From Clostridiales bacterium UBA7103 (GTDB lineage: Bacteria; Bacillota; Clostridia; Oscillospirales; Oscillospiraceae): DNA of 28,498 bases. The notes under the pieces were generated by a model that was given only the letters and a program-made list of their open reading frames with translations, was not told the origin of the DNA and did no database searches. Position numbers and translations under genes: made by a program. The stretch is from positions 1,601-30,098 of the forward strand of contig DKYJ01000054.1 in NCBI GenBank assembly GCA_002493305.1, given 5' to 3'. Shown here in pieces: positions 7,341 through 14,876 of this stretch (within the stretch, counting starts at the first letter, position 1; every line of letters starts with the position of its first letter).

Positions 7341-7370
7341 AAGTGGCTCCCTCTGATGAGGGAGCCACTT
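7341..7370. terminator. Bidirectional terminator between convergent genes
   Basis: A perfect 13-bp inverted repeat (AAGTGGCTCCCTC with GAGGGAGCCACTT) with a TGAT loop lies between the end of the DUF6056 pair and the end of the ABC permease gene. There is no long T-run, but the stem is very stable and the position between converging genes fits termination from both sides. Confidence 0.75.
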
Positions 7371-7381
7371 GTTTCTATGCT

Positions 7382-8209
7382 TTATGCGAGGTTGAGCCGC
7401 TTTTGCAGGAAGATATTTGTGATGAAATAGAGGGCCGCGGAGTACACCAGCTCGATACCGAGAGAGATCAAAATAAGCTGCTGGATCACGGGCTTGAAGT
7501 TTGCGGCGGTCAGGTTGAGATTGTAATACATCTCCCCAATGCCCATGTAGATATAAGGTGTCACTATCTGCGCAACAAGGCTTATGAGCAGGAAAAACAC
7601 CACCGACATAAGCACCTTGTGGTTTGCAAAGCTCTGCCCGATGGACATGGCCGCGTAGAACAGCAGGCTGCTCGAGAACGAAGCAATGATCACGGCCAGC
7701 ACGCCCTCCACGATCAGCAGCGCAAGATAACCGCCGGTAATACCAAAGTTTTCGCTGATGTAGCGGAGCATACCGCCCAGATCCAGATCGAACCTCACAT
7801 TGACGGCAGCGGACGCCACATTGATAGCGTGCATTGCCGTCAGCCAGATAAGCCCGGTCACAACGAGCCCGGTCACGACTGTCCACACCAGAGAGGCCAG
7901 CAGCTTTGACCACACCAGCTCATGGGTGCTGACCGGGAGGGTGAACATGAGGTAGCCCTCGTCCTTGAGCAGGTTATTATAAAAGCGGCTGACAATGACC
8001 ACGATGAGAATCACTCCCGCAGCCACCATGGCGATGAAAAACAGCACTAAAAGCAGCCCCAGGATAAATTCCAGAAAGTCGCTCTGAACACGATCTATAT
8101 ATCTGACCGACACATTGCTCAGTCCGGCCAGCACTATAAGCACTGCCGTTACCGGCAGCATGATGCGGGACATGGCCCACAGCTCATGCTTAAACAGCTT
8201 TCCTAACAT
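7382..8209 (-). CDS. ABC transporter permease
   Basis: A 275-aa integral membrane protein with about six hydrophobic segments, starting MLGKLFKHELWAMSRIMLPV, the usual opening of ABC-2 type permeases (a short amphipathic start and then the first membrane helix). A conserved stretch, YLMFTLPVSTHELVWSKLL, is typical of bacitracin/YtrC-like exporter permeases, where it forms the cytoplasmic coupling region. Its ATG overlaps the end of the ATPase gene by 7 bp, so the two are translationally coupled. With the YtrA-type repressor in the same operon, the likely role is export of, or resistance to, a cell-envelope-active compound; the substrate is not known. Confidence 0.85.
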   Translation of the reverse strand: MLGKLFKHELWAMSRIMLPVTAVLIVLAGLSNVSVRYIDRVQSDFLEFILGLLLVLFFIAMVAAGVILIVVIVSRFYNNLLKDEGYLMFTLPVSTHELVWSKLLASLVWTVVTGLVVTGLIWLTAMHAINVASAAVNVRFDLDLGGMLRYISENFGITGGYLALLIVEGVLAVIIASFSSSLLFYAAMSIGQSFANHKVLMSVVFFLLISLVAQIVTPYIYMGIGEMYYNLNLTAANFKPVIQQLILISLGIELVYSAALYFITNIFLQKRLNLA

Positions 8210-8898
8210 CTGAACACCTCCCTGAAATATGCGTCAACACTCATGCCATGTACTTCGCGTATATCGTCCACCGAGGACTGGAGCGTCACGTGCCCGCCGT
8301 TTATAAACACCACCTCGTCCAGCACCGGCTCCACATCGGAGATAAGGTGCGTGGAGATGACGACCGCGGCCTCGGGATTGTAGTTTTTGATGATGGTATC
8401 TAATATATAGTCCCTTGTCGCGGGATCGACGCCGCCGATGGGCTCATCGAGCAGATAGAGCTTCGCGCTGCGGCTCATGACCATGATAAGCTGCGTCTTC
8501 TCTTTTGTGCCCTTGGACATCTGCTTTATGTTCTGCTTCGGGTCGATACCAAGACGACCCAGCATATCTTCCGCCTTCGCCCGGTCGAAGTCCTCATAGA
8601 AATCGCCGAAAAAGTCCATAAGCTGCCGGGCGTTCATCCAGTCGGGCAGGTACTGCTTATCCGGCAGGTATGAGACAAGGCGCTTCGAATCCCGTCCGGG
8701 TGCTGCCCCGTCAATGAGTATTTCCCCCGCCGTGGGTGTCAGCAAGCCGTTTGCCAGCTTAATAAGGGTGGTTTTGCCGCTGCCGTTGGGCCCCAGCAGA
8801 CCCACAACGCGCCCCGGTTCGATTTTCATATCAACGCTGTCCAGCGCCTGCGTTTTGCCGTAGCTCTTGCTCAACGCTTTACATTCAAGTATCGGCAT
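8203..8898 (-). CDS. ABC transporter ATP-binding protein (YtrB/BcrA-like)
   Basis: A 231-aa ATPase subunit. It shows Walker A GPNGSGKT (about residues 35-42), a degenerate signature loop MSKGTKEKTQL in place of LSGGQ, Walker B LYLLDEPIGGVD, and the H-loop VVISTHLI. The start MPILECKALSKSYG is chosen because GGAGGAG lies 4 nt upstream; a further in-frame ATG at 8934 has no such site. It overlaps the GntR gene by 14 bp and the permease by 7 bp. The degenerate signature is common in the YtrB/BcrA type ATPases that pair with small GntR repressors. Confidence 0.92.
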   Translation of the reverse strand: MPILECKALSKSYGKTQALDSVDMKIEPGRVVGLLGPNGSGKTTLIKLANGLLTPTAGEILIDGAAPGRDSKRLVSYLPDKQYLPDWMNARQLMDFFGDFYEDFDRAKAEDMLGRLGIDPKQNIKQMSKGTKEKTQLIMVMSRSAKLYLLDEPIGGVDPATRDYILDTIIKNYNPEAAVVISTHLISDVEPVLDEVVFINGGHVTLQSSVDDIREVHGMSVDAYFREVFRC

Positions 8899-9265
8899 GT
8901 TTCTCCTCCAGTCCTCTCTGCCTGATAAGGCCAATCGTTTCCTCCGGCTCGTAGCCCAGCTTCTCCATAGCCCCGAGAAAGCTGTCGATCTGCTCCGAAG
9001 CCAGCTTTTTCTTCATTGCATCGATCATTGTACCGTCCTCCGTCACGAATCTCCCGGCGGTGCGCATGGCGTAGACCACGCCCTCCCGCTCAAGCTCCTG
9101 TAATGCCCGCTGCATGGTGTTGGGGTTGACCCCCGCCTCGGCAGCCATATCCCTGACCGACACCAACCGCTCCCCGGGCTTATACGCCCCGGAAACTATG
9201 CCCAGCTTCATCTGCGCGACCAGCTGGGAATATATCGGCTGGTCGCCCCTGATATTCCAATCCAT
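8885..9265 (-). CDS. GntR family transcriptional regulator, YtrA type
   Basis: A 126-aa repressor with an N-terminal winged helix, starting MDWNIRGDQPIYSQLVAQMK. The GntR core is GAYKPGERLVSVRDMAAEAGV followed by NPNTMQRALQELEREG (about residues 26-62). There is only a short helical C-terminal tail, which defines the YtrA subfamily. These proteins usually repress their own ABC transporter operon, and this one is its first gene. A near-palindrome at 9287-9304, just downstream of the -10 box, is the probable operator. The ATG follows AGGAGGTGCCAA. The effector is not predictable. Confidence 0.92.
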   Translation of the reverse strand: MDWNIRGDQPIYSQLVAQMKLGIVSGAYKPGERLVSVRDMAAEAGVNPNTMQRALQELEREGVVYAMRTAGRFVTEDGTMIDAMKKKLASEQIDSFLGAMEKLGYEPEETIGLIRQRGLEEKHADT

Positions 9266-9286
9266 TTGGCACCTCCTTGTGTCGTT

Positions 9287-9331
9287 GTACTAAGCAATTA
9301 ATACAATAATACATGGTTGCCCATTTGTCAA
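9287..9331 (-). promoter_or_regulatory. Promoter and candidate operator of the GntR-ABC operon
   Basis: On the minus strand: -35 TTGACA (9331-9326), 17-bp spacer, -10 TATTGT (9308-9303). Overlapping the -10 end and the start point is an imperfect palindrome, GTATTAA-TTGC-TTAGTAC (plus 9287-9304), with six of seven arm positions matching. Its position would block polymerase, as expected for a self-repressing YtrA-type regulator. Confidence 0.75.
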
Positions 9332-9372
9332 TAGTTTTTTGAAAAAATAAGAAGAATTTTTTGCGCCGCGTC

Positions 9373-9403
9373 AAAGGCTCCTCTGCGCAAGGAGAGTCCT
9401 TTT
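9373..9403. repeat. Small imperfect hairpin
   Basis: AAAGG-CTCCT (9373-9382) pairs with AGGAG-(AGT)-CCTTT across a CTCTGCGCA-type loop. It lies between the GntR promoter and the larger terminator at 9431-9475. It may be a second weak terminator or the remnant of an intergenic palindromic repeat; no further role is evident. Confidence 0.35.
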
Positions 9404-9430
9404 GGGTGAGCCTGTGAACTCTGTCTCTCT

Positions 9431-9475
9431 GCAAAAAACCTCTGCCCACGCCTTTCGGCGGAGCAAAGGTTTTGC
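9431..9475. terminator. Strong hairpin terminator with GAAA/TTTC tetraloop
   Basis: A stem of about 19 bp formed by GCAAAACCTTTGCTCCGCC and its partner around a GAAA tetraloop on the minus strand, with six T residues in the descending arm. It can terminate transcripts coming from argS through the 9486-9766 element before they reach the GntR promoter. The arms are also A/T-rich on the plus strand, so it may work both ways. Confidence 0.65.
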
Positions 9476-9485
9476 AAGTATTATT

Positions 9486-9766
9486 TAAGCAGACGTGAAT
9501 CGAACCCTTACCGGTTTTAACAGGCAAATTTTCCCCAATACTTCGTTAAGTGGCTTGGCAATATCAACGGATATTACCTGCGCCGCTTGCCTCGTCTTGA
9601 GAAAAATTTGCTCTGTTAAAACTGCTTTGCACCCGTCGGCGAGATAATTTTGATTGATTTTTTCTTTTTGAGTTGCAGATGGGCTGTCGCCCATCAAAAT
9701 GAAAAGAGGAAAAAGCGGCTAAATTAGCCGTCGACGGGCGGCAACGGTTCGACTCCCGTCTGCTTA
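9486..9766 (-). ncRNA. 281-bp nested inverted-repeat element, candidate structured RNA or MITE
   Basis: Terminal arms of 28 nt (9486-9513 and 9739-9766, TAAGCAGACG at each outer end) pair over the whole element. Directly inside the left arm, GTTTTAACAG-GCAAATTTT (9514-9532) pairs with 9603-9622, giving 19 bp with one bulge. Further hairpins are GGCAATATC/GATATTACC (9557-9565, 9570-9578), GATGGGC-TGTC-GCCCATC (9678-9695), and CGGCTA/TAGCCG (9716-9730) followed on the minus strand by CTTTTTCC. CCCGTCG (9632-9638) pairs with CGACGGG (9732-9738). Several imperfect positions in the stems become G-U pairs only on the minus strand, which hints at a minus-strand RNA. The outer TAA is the argS stop codon. 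No recognised family. Confidence 0.55.
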
Positions 9767-11509
9767 CATTTTTTCCGGGGCGCTGACGCCGATAATGCCC
9801 AGGGTGATCTCTATCACCTGCCGCACGGAGTCTGCCAGGAGCTGACGGGCTTCAAGCAGGCCGGGCTCCGCGTCCTTTATGCGGCAGACGGTGTAAAACC
9901 TGTGGAAGCGGGAGGCAAGCTCCGTCACATAGTGGTTCATGCGGCTGGGGTCATAGTCCCGGGCCGCAAGGCGTATCTCCTCCGGCAGGGCGGCGAGCTG
10001 CTTTATAAGCTCCCGCTCGGTATCGTCGGTGAGCAGGGCGGTGTTGACCTCCGCCATTGTGGGCAGGTGGTGCCCCTGAGCTTCCAGCGCCGCAAGGAGC
10101 GTGCATATCCTCGCGTGGGCGTACTGCACATAGTACACGGGGTTTTCGCTGTCCTGACGGACGGCCAGCTCCAAATCGAACTCCACTGGGGTCTCCGGCC
10201 GGGAGTTGAAGAAATAGCGGGCGGCGTCCACCGGCACCTCGTCCAGAAGGTCGGTAAGAGAAATGGCCTTGCCCGTGCGCTTGGACATACGCACCACCTC
10301 GCCGCCGCGGGTGAGCTTGACAAGCTGCATCAGCACGATATCAAGGCGGTGCTCCCCGTCAAGCCCCAGCGCGTCCATGGCGCCCTTGAGCCGCGCCACA
10401 TGGCCGTGATGGTCTGCGCCCCAGACGTTGACGACCTTGTCAAAGCCGCGCTTTTCAAACTTGTTGCGGTGATAGGCGATGTCGGCGGCAAAATAGGTGT
10501 AAAACCCGTTTGCCCGACGCAGCACATCGTCCTTTAGCTCCAGCTTTGCTATATCCTCGTCGCTCCTGCCCGCGGCTTTGAGCTTTTCGCCCAGTATGCG
10601 GGAGGTTGCGAGCCACAGCGCGCCTTCCTTTTCATAGGTATAGCCAAGCGCCGTGAGCTTGTCAACAGACTCCTTCACATAGCCGCTCTCGTGCAGCTCC
10701 GACTCAAAAAACCATTTGTCGTATTCAATGCCGTAGCGGCGCAGATCCTCCTGCATTTTGGGAATGTTCCGCTCAAGGCCGAAGTCGGCCATGGCCTTGT
10801 GCCGCTCTGCCGCGCTTTTGTCGAGATATTCATCGCCATGCTCATCGTAAAAGGCTTTGGCGAGGATCTTTATATCCTCCCCGTGGTAGCCGTCCTCGGG
10901 AAACTCCACCTGATCCTCGCCAAGGATAAGCTGGCGGTATCTCGCGTCAATGGAGCAGGCAAACTTCTCTATCTGGTTGCCGGCATCGTTTACATAGAAC
11001 TCCCGGCTCACATCGTAGCCGGCTCTATCCAGCACGCTTGCCAGCGCGTCGCCCAGCACCCCGCCGCGGGCGTTGCCCATGTGCATGGGCCCCGTGGGGT
11101 TTGCGGAGACGAATTCCACCATCAGCTTTTTCCCGTGACCCTCGTCCACCCGGCCGTAATCCCTGCCCTCGGCGCAGAGCGCGGCGAGCACGTCGGCGTA
11201 CCACTTGTCCGACAGTCGGAAGTTGATAAAGCCCGCGCCTGCCACCTCGACTGAGGAGAACCAGCCGCCCTCAAGCTCCGCGTTTTCCGCCAGAGCCTCG
11301 GCTATCTTTCTCGGCGCCATGTGCAGCTGCTTCGCCCCGGCCATGGCGTGGTTGGCGGCATAGTCGCCGTTGCGGGGATCCTTGGGTATCTCCACGCCGC
11401 CCTTAAGCTCCGCTCCGGCGGGAAGCTGCCCCTTCTCGGCGGCCTTCTTATAGGCCGCCTGCAAAATATCGTTAACGCTGTCCTTCGCGTTCTGTATCAG
11501 ATTAGCCAT
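9764..11509 (-). CDS. argS: Arginyl-tRNA synthetase
   Basis: A cytoplasmic class I aminoacyl-tRNA synthetase joining arginine to tRNA-Arg. The 581-aa product shows the N-terminal Add-1 type domain, the HIGH-type motif in SANPTGPMHMGNARGG (about residues 124-139), the catalytic-domain segment VWGADHHGHVARLKGAM, the KMSKS-type loop VVRMSKRTGKAISLTDL, and a C-terminal DALR anticodon-binding domain. The start MANLIQNAKD at 11509 is preceded by GGGAGAAGAG; an upstream in-frame start would overlap the previous gene much more. It overlaps the DUF1934 gene by 8 bp. Its TAA stop is the outer edge of the structured element at 9486-9766. Confidence 0.97.
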   Translation of the reverse strand: MANLIQNAKDSVNDILQAAYKKAAEKGQLPAGAELKGGVEIPKDPRNGDYAANHAMAGAKQLHMAPRKIAEALAENAELEGGWFSSVEVAGAGFINFRLSDKWYADVLAALCAEGRDYGRVDEGHGKKLMVEFVSANPTGPMHMGNARGGVLGDALASVLDRAGYDVSREFYVNDAGNQIEKFACSIDARYRQLILGEDQVEFPEDGYHGEDIKILAKAFYDEHGDEYLDKSAAERHKAMADFGLERNIPKMQEDLRRYGIEYDKWFFESELHESGYVKESVDKLTALGYTYEKEGALWLATSRILGEKLKAAGRSDEDIAKLELKDDVLRRANGFYTYFAADIAYHRNKFEKRGFDKVVNVWGADHHGHVARLKGAMDALGLDGEHRLDIVLMQLVKLTRGGEVVRMSKRTGKAISLTDLLDEVPVDAARYFFNSRPETPVEFDLELAVRQDSENPVYYVQYAHARICTLLAALEAQGHHLPTMAEVNTALLTDDTERELIKQLAALPEEIRLAARDYDPSRMNHYVTELASRFHRFYTVCRIKDAEPGLLEARQLLADSVRQVIEITLGIIGVSAPEKM

Positions 11510-11942
11510 ACGTCTCTTCTCCCGTCTGTTTAACTGTAATATGAAAGCTGTTTCTGGCAATAACACTGTTTTCCACATCCACAGAGTAGTCGATATACAG
11601 GCTGCCGCCGTCATCGTCCATCTCCCGGCGGATGCTGCCGGTGCTGATGCCCATGGCCATCGCGCCGTAGGGAGTGTTATACATAAAGGAGCTTTTCTCC
11701 CCCTGTCGGAAGATCATCCGACTGGTGACGACCCCGTCCCTGTCCAGCACAACCCTGTCGGGGTAGGCCATGATGCTGGTGCGCGTTCCCTCGAGACCTG
11801 TGACCTCGCTCTCCATATAGCTCATGCAGGCCACATCGTCCTCGAAGAAATAATAGCCGTCGGTAGTAAATTCAAGGCTGTCGTCATCGCCCTGAGCGTA
11901 GGCATGGGTGCTGTCTATATTTATAAGAACATCCTTCATCAT
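11502..11942 (-). CDS. DUF1934 (YwiB-like) beta-barrel protein
   Basis: A 146-aa protein starting MMKDVLINIDSTHAYAQGDDD, with the DUF1934 pattern: an N-terminal strand pair, YYFFEDDVACMSYMESEVTG, then IMAYPDRVVLDRDGVVTSRM and a strand-rich C-terminal half (SLYIDYSVDVENSVI). Members are small calycin-like barrels of unknown function. The gene is next to argS in Bacillus (ywiB-argS) and here too; it overlaps argS by 8 bp and lies 3 bp after murI, with GGAGG before its tandem ATG ATG start. The family call rests on pattern and neighbourhood. Confidence 0.82.
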   Translation of the reverse strand: MMKDVLINIDSTHAYAQGDDDSLEFTTDGYYFFEDDVACMSYMESEVTGLEGTRTSIMAYPDRVVLDRDGVVTSRMIFRQGEKSSFMYNTPYGAMAMGISTGSIRREMDDDGGSLYIDYSVDVENSVIARNSFHITVKQTGEETYG

Positions 11943-11945
11943 TCG

Positions 11946-12746
11946 TCACGCCTCCATAATGGGGACTTCACAGGCGGCAACGCCTTCCCTGCCGAGCAGA
12001 GCCCCGGCCAGCCGGGAAAATTCCTCCCCGCTGCCGCTGGTGTAATATATCTCCCGGCTGCTGCCGCCGGTCACTCCTTTCTCCCTGAGCAGGCCGCTCA
12101 GCCGCTCGGCCGCGCTGACAGAGGCGCTCACAAGCTCCACGCCCGCGCCGAGATACTTCGCAATGGCCGCGCCGATTATCCCATAATGGGTGCAGCCGAG
12201 CAGCAGCGCCGTCGCCCCGCCGTCTTTTATCGGGCGGAGCTGCCGCTCCACCGCCGCCCGAACAAGCGCATCCTCCGGGGCGCTGTGCCCGCTCTCTATA
12301 AGGGGCACAAACTCCGGGCACGCGATGGCTATGACCTCTCGCCCCGGACAGAGCCTTGCAAGCGTACGCTGGTACGCGCCGCTGTTTATGCTGGCCTGCG
12401 TGGCAATAACGCCCAGCGGCCCGGTGCCGCCGTGCTTTGAAAGCTCCTCCGCCCCGGCCTGCACAACGCCCACCGCCGGCAGCTTATACTCCGCCAGCAG
12501 CTCCGGGGCAATGCTGGACACCGTGCCGCAGGCGGCGATGATCGCCTTGACACCCTTATCCGCCAGAAAATCCAGATCCTGTTGAGCCATAATGCGCAGC
12601 TGCTCCGCGGGTCTTGAGCCATAGGGCACGCGCCCGGTATCTCCGAAATATATAATATCCTCCTCCGGCATAAGCTCCCTGAAAGCGCGCAGCGCCGTCA
12701 GTCCGCCGAGGCCGGAGTCAAAAATTCCAATAGGTCTGTTGTCCAT
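11946..12746 (-). CDS. murI: Glutamate racemase
   Basis: Converts L-glutamate to D-glutamate for peptidoglycan. The 266-aa product opens MDNRPIGIFDSGLGGLTAL with the catalytic aspartate, then GDTGRVPYGSR, the first catalytic cysteine in IIAACGTVSS (about residue 74), and the second in LLGCTHYG. The residue after the first cysteine is glycine, whereas the commonest family motif is CNT. The start at 12746 has GGAGAACAGC upstream. It is the first gene of the murI-DUF1934-argS operon, with its own promoter at 12777-12805. Confidence 0.93.
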   Translation of the reverse strand: MDNRPIGIFDSGLGGLTALRAFRELMPEEDIIYFGDTGRVPYGSRPAEQLRIMAQQDLDFLADKGVKAIIAACGTVSSIAPELLAEYKLPAVGVVQAGAEELSKHGGTGPLGVIATQASINSGAYQRTLARLCPGREVIAIACPEFVPLIESGHSAPEDALVRAAVERQLRPIKDGGATALLLGCTHYGIIGAAIAKYLGAGVELVSASVSAAERLSGLLREKGVTGGSSREIYYTSGSGEEFSRLAGALLGREGVAACEVPIMEA

Positions 12747-12776
12747 GCTGTTCTCCTGTTGCTGTGCTGAGTATTT

Positions 12777-12805
12777 AATATACAGCAAATATTCTGCCAA
12801 TACAA
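12777..12805 (-). promoter_or_regulatory. Promoter of the murI operon
   Basis: On the minus strand: TTGTAT (12805-12800), a 17-bp spacer and TATATT (12782-12777), about 30 nt upstream of the murI start codon. It is divergent from the plus-strand promoter at 12850-12858. Confidence 0.7.
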
Positions 12806-12829
12806 GAAAAATTTGTTTCCCATTGATTG

Positions 12830-12858
12830 TGGATTTAGGGCTTGTGCTTTGCTATAAT
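12830..12858 (+). promoter_or_regulatory. Extended -10 promoter for the hypothetical-greA pair
   Basis: A consensus -10 TATAAT at 12853-12858 is preceded by TGC (extended -10). The -35 is poor (TGGATT at 12830-12835 with 17-bp spacing), which the extended -10 can compensate. Transcription would start near 12865, about 35 nt before the start codon at 12902. Confidence 0.7.
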
Positions 12859-12901
12859 AGGTATATAATAAACTAATACCGCGTTGACGGGGGGTATAGA
12901 C

Positions 12902-13309
12902 ATGAAAATTGAGCTTACCGCGAAGGAATTCCGGCGGCTTCTTGATATGATATATGTGGGCAACTGGGTTTTGAACTCCGCCCGGGGCGACGACCGCTTT
13001 GAGGATTACGACCTTCTGGAGGAAAAGCTGTTCTCCCAGTGTCTGTCCTCCGGGATGCCGGCGCTTGCCGAGAAGTGGCAGGGCCGCATCTATCCCTCCC
13101 GCGCATTTCAGGAGGGCGGCATACACGAGGCCATCGCCGACTATGAGGACGCGGTATTTTATGACATTCTGGCTGAGGAGCTGGCACGGCGCGATCTTGG
13201 GCTTGAGGACAGCGACCCGGAGGACTTTGCGCCGCTTACCGTGCGCATGGAAGAATACCTGTCGGAGTTTGAGCGCAACGGCCTCAACTCCATCAATATT
13301 GATATATAA
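12902..13309 (+). CDS. Hypothetical acidic protein, cotranscribed with greA
   Basis: A 135-aa protein starting MKIELTAKEFRRLLDMIYVG, chosen because GGGGGG lies 7 nt before this ATG. It is acidic and mainly helical in appearance, with no signal peptide or membrane segment, a DDRFEDYDLLEEKLFS stretch in the middle and a C-terminal VRMEEYLSEFERNG. I do not recognise a family. It lies 18 bp upstream of the GreA-type gene in the same transcript, which suggests a link to transcription or RNA but proves nothing. The codon use and GC content are like the neighbours', so there is no sign of recent transfer. Confidence 0.8.
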   Translation: MKIELTAKEFRRLLDMIYVGNWVLNSARGDDRFEDYDLLEEKLFSQCLSSGMPALAEKWQGRIYPSRAFQEGGIHEAIADYEDAVFYDILAEELARRDLGLEDSDPEDFAPLTVRMEEYLSEFERNGLNSINIDI

Positions 13310-13327
13310 TGCGGGAGATCGTGTTTT

Positions 13328-13831
13328 ATGAATGACGAGCTTACAAAAGAAGATATTAAAAAGATGCAGGAGGAGCTTGATTACCGCCGGCTCCAGCTTA
13401 TGCCCGGGCTTATCGAGGAGGTCAAGCGTACCCGCGCTTTTGGCGATCTGAGCGAGAATTTTGAGTATAAGGCGGCAAAGCAGGCCCAGAACAAGAACCG
13501 CAGCCGTATAAGATATCTCGAGGGCATGATAAAAACCGCCAGAATAATCGAGGATAAGTCCTCCGTCGATCAGGTGGGGCTATACGACAAGGTGGAGATA
13601 TATATTCCCGATGACGATGAGACAGAGATCATTCAGGTGGTCACCACCGTGCGCTGCGACCCCCGCAAGGGGCTTATCAGCAAGGAATCACCCTTCGGGC
13701 AGCAGGTTCTCGGCAAAAAGGTGGGGGACAGCTTCACCGTCCATGTGAGCGATACTTACAGCTATACCGCTCAGATACGCTCCATCACCAAAACTCAGGA
13801 CGACGGTTCCGCCCCGCTGATGCAATTTTGA
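13328..13831 (+). CDS. greA: GreA-type transcription elongation factor
   Basis: Rescues backtracked RNA polymerase by stimulating transcript cleavage in the secondary channel. The 167-aa product has the N-terminal coiled coil starting near MNDELTKEDIKKMQEEL. The tip motif is GDLSENFEYKAAKQAQ (about residues 37-52), with the catalytic acidic residues D and E of GDLSEN intact. The C-terminal FKBP-like domain runs from about residue 85. Slightly longer than the usual 158 aa. GGGAG precedes the ATG at 13328. The terminator at 13850-13898 ends the transcript. It could be a GreA paralog rather than the main copy; the window cannot settle that. Confidence 0.9.
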   Translation: MNDELTKEDIKKMQEELDYRRLQLMPGLIEEVKRTRAFGDLSENFEYKAAKQAQNKNRSRIRYLEGMIKTARIIEDKSSVDQVGLYDKVEIYIPDDDETEIIQVVTTVRCDPRKGLISKESPFGQQVLGKKVGDSFTVHVSDTYSYTAQIRSITKTQDDGSAPLMQF

Positions 13832-13849
13832 TAAGCCGGAGCAAGAAAT

Positions 13850-13898
13850 AAAACCGTGGAGAAGGGCAAGGCAGCCGCCCCCTTTCTCCACGGTTTTT
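13850..13898. terminator. Terminator after greA
   Basis: AAAACCGTGGAGAAGGG pairs with CCCTTTCTCCACGGTTTT (one bulged T), with a GC-rich loop and a T-run on the plus strand. It lies between the converging greA and D-2-hydroxyacid dehydrogenase genes, and the A-run on the other side lets it work in both directions. Confidence 0.9.
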
Positions 13899-13910
13899 GC
13901 CGTGCTGTCG

Positions 13911-14876
13911 TTATACTATTCTGTTTACAAGGGCCTCTCCGGCTCTCTGGCGGAGGATATTGTCATAGCCCACGGTGAAGCAGCGCACCACAGTCTCCCG
14001 GGTAGCCGCACCCAGATGTGAGGTGGTAATGACCTTTTCCATCTTCACAAGAGGATCATTGGGATCCAGCGGCTCCTTTTCCCACGTGTCTATGGCTGCG
14101 CCCCAGATCTCGCCCTGATCAAGAGCGTCCACCAGCGCCTTGTCGTCGATCACGGCGCCTCTGGCCTCGTTGACGATGATGGCGTTTTTCTTCATGAGCT
14201 TGAACTGCTCCGCGCCGATCATGCCGCGGGTCTGCTCAGTCAGCGGGCAGTGCAGAGACACCACATCTGACTCTCTCAGCAGTGTCTCCAGATCTACACG
14301 CCTGCAGCCCAGCTTCTTCTCCAGCTCCTCCGGCATGGGATATGGGTCGAAGTACAGAAACTCCTTGCAGTCCCAGCCCTGAAGCCGCTGAATGACCATG
14401 CGTCCGATAGCGCCGCCGCCGACAATCCCGATGGTCTTGTCTCTCAGCTCATACTGGTCGTGCCGCCATGTCCAGCTGTGCCATTCGCCCTGCTTGCAGC
14501 GGCGGTCAATCATGCTCAGCCTTCTCATGCAGGCCAGCATGAGCGCGATGGTGAACTCCGCCGTGGTGCTTGCGTTTTCTCCCGCGCTGTTGCAGACGGG
14601 CAGGCCCTTTTCCCTGGCGTAGTTTATATCCACATGGTTGTACCCAGTGGCGGGCACATGAATGAGCTTGAGATTTTTGGCCCTGTCGATCTCCTCCCTG
14701 CCGATCCTGTGTATGGAGGCAAGAATGTAATCCGCGTCCTCAAAGTCGCCCTTTACGCCGTTTTTCACCGGGTAGAGAAAGCGCAGGTCAAGCTCCGGCG
14801 GGCAAAGCTCAGATATCAGGGTCTCCATGCCCTCGGTGGGCAGCTTCTCGCAGTAGAGCACCGTGTTATTACTCAT
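13911..14876 (-). CDS. D-isomer specific 2-hydroxyacid dehydrogenase
   Basis: An NAD(P)-dependent cytoplasmic oxidoreductase interconverting a D-2-hydroxyacid and a 2-oxoacid. The 321-aa product has the Rossmann motif TIGIVGGGAIGRM (about residues 148-160). The catalytic arginine is in VNEARGAVID, the glutamate in DTWEKEPLDP, and the histidine in TTSHLGAATRE, in family order. The start MSNNTVLYCEK overlaps the CoA-transferase stop by 8 bp, so it is the last gene of the transporter/KOR operon. It would link a 2-hydroxyacid to the 2-oxoacid substrate of the oxidoreductase. Phosphoglycerate, glyoxylate or 2-hydroxyglutarate activity cannot be told apart from sequence alone. Confidence 0.92.
   Translation of the reverse strand: MSNNTVLYCEKLPTEGMETLISELCPPELDLRFLYPVKNGVKGDFEDADYILASIHRIGREEIDRAKNLKLIHVPATGYNHVDINYAREKGLPVCNSAGENASTTAEFTIALMLACMRRLSMIDRRCKQGEWHSWTWRHDQYELRDKTIGIVGGGAIGRMVIQRLQGWDCKEFLYFDPYPMPEELEKKLGCRRVDLETLLRESDVVSLHCPLTEQTRGMIGAEQFKLMKKNAIIVNEARGAVIDDKALVDALDQGEIWGAAIDTWEKEPLDPNDPLVKMEKVITTSHLGAATRETVVRCFTVGYDNILRQRAGEALVNRIV

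Noticed and set aside
9485..9697. Open frame of 70 codons on the minus strand across the structured element
   Set aside because: It crosses the terminal arm and hairpins, has no good ribosome binding site, and its composition follows the inverted repeats rather than codon bias.
9485..9766. tRNA or tmRNA at the argS-GntR gap, suggested by GGTTCGA-type ends
   Set aside because: No acceptor/T-arm pairing, D-arm or anticodon arm can be built, no CCA is encoded, and no tag-peptide frame is seen. The two ends are inverted copies of each other.
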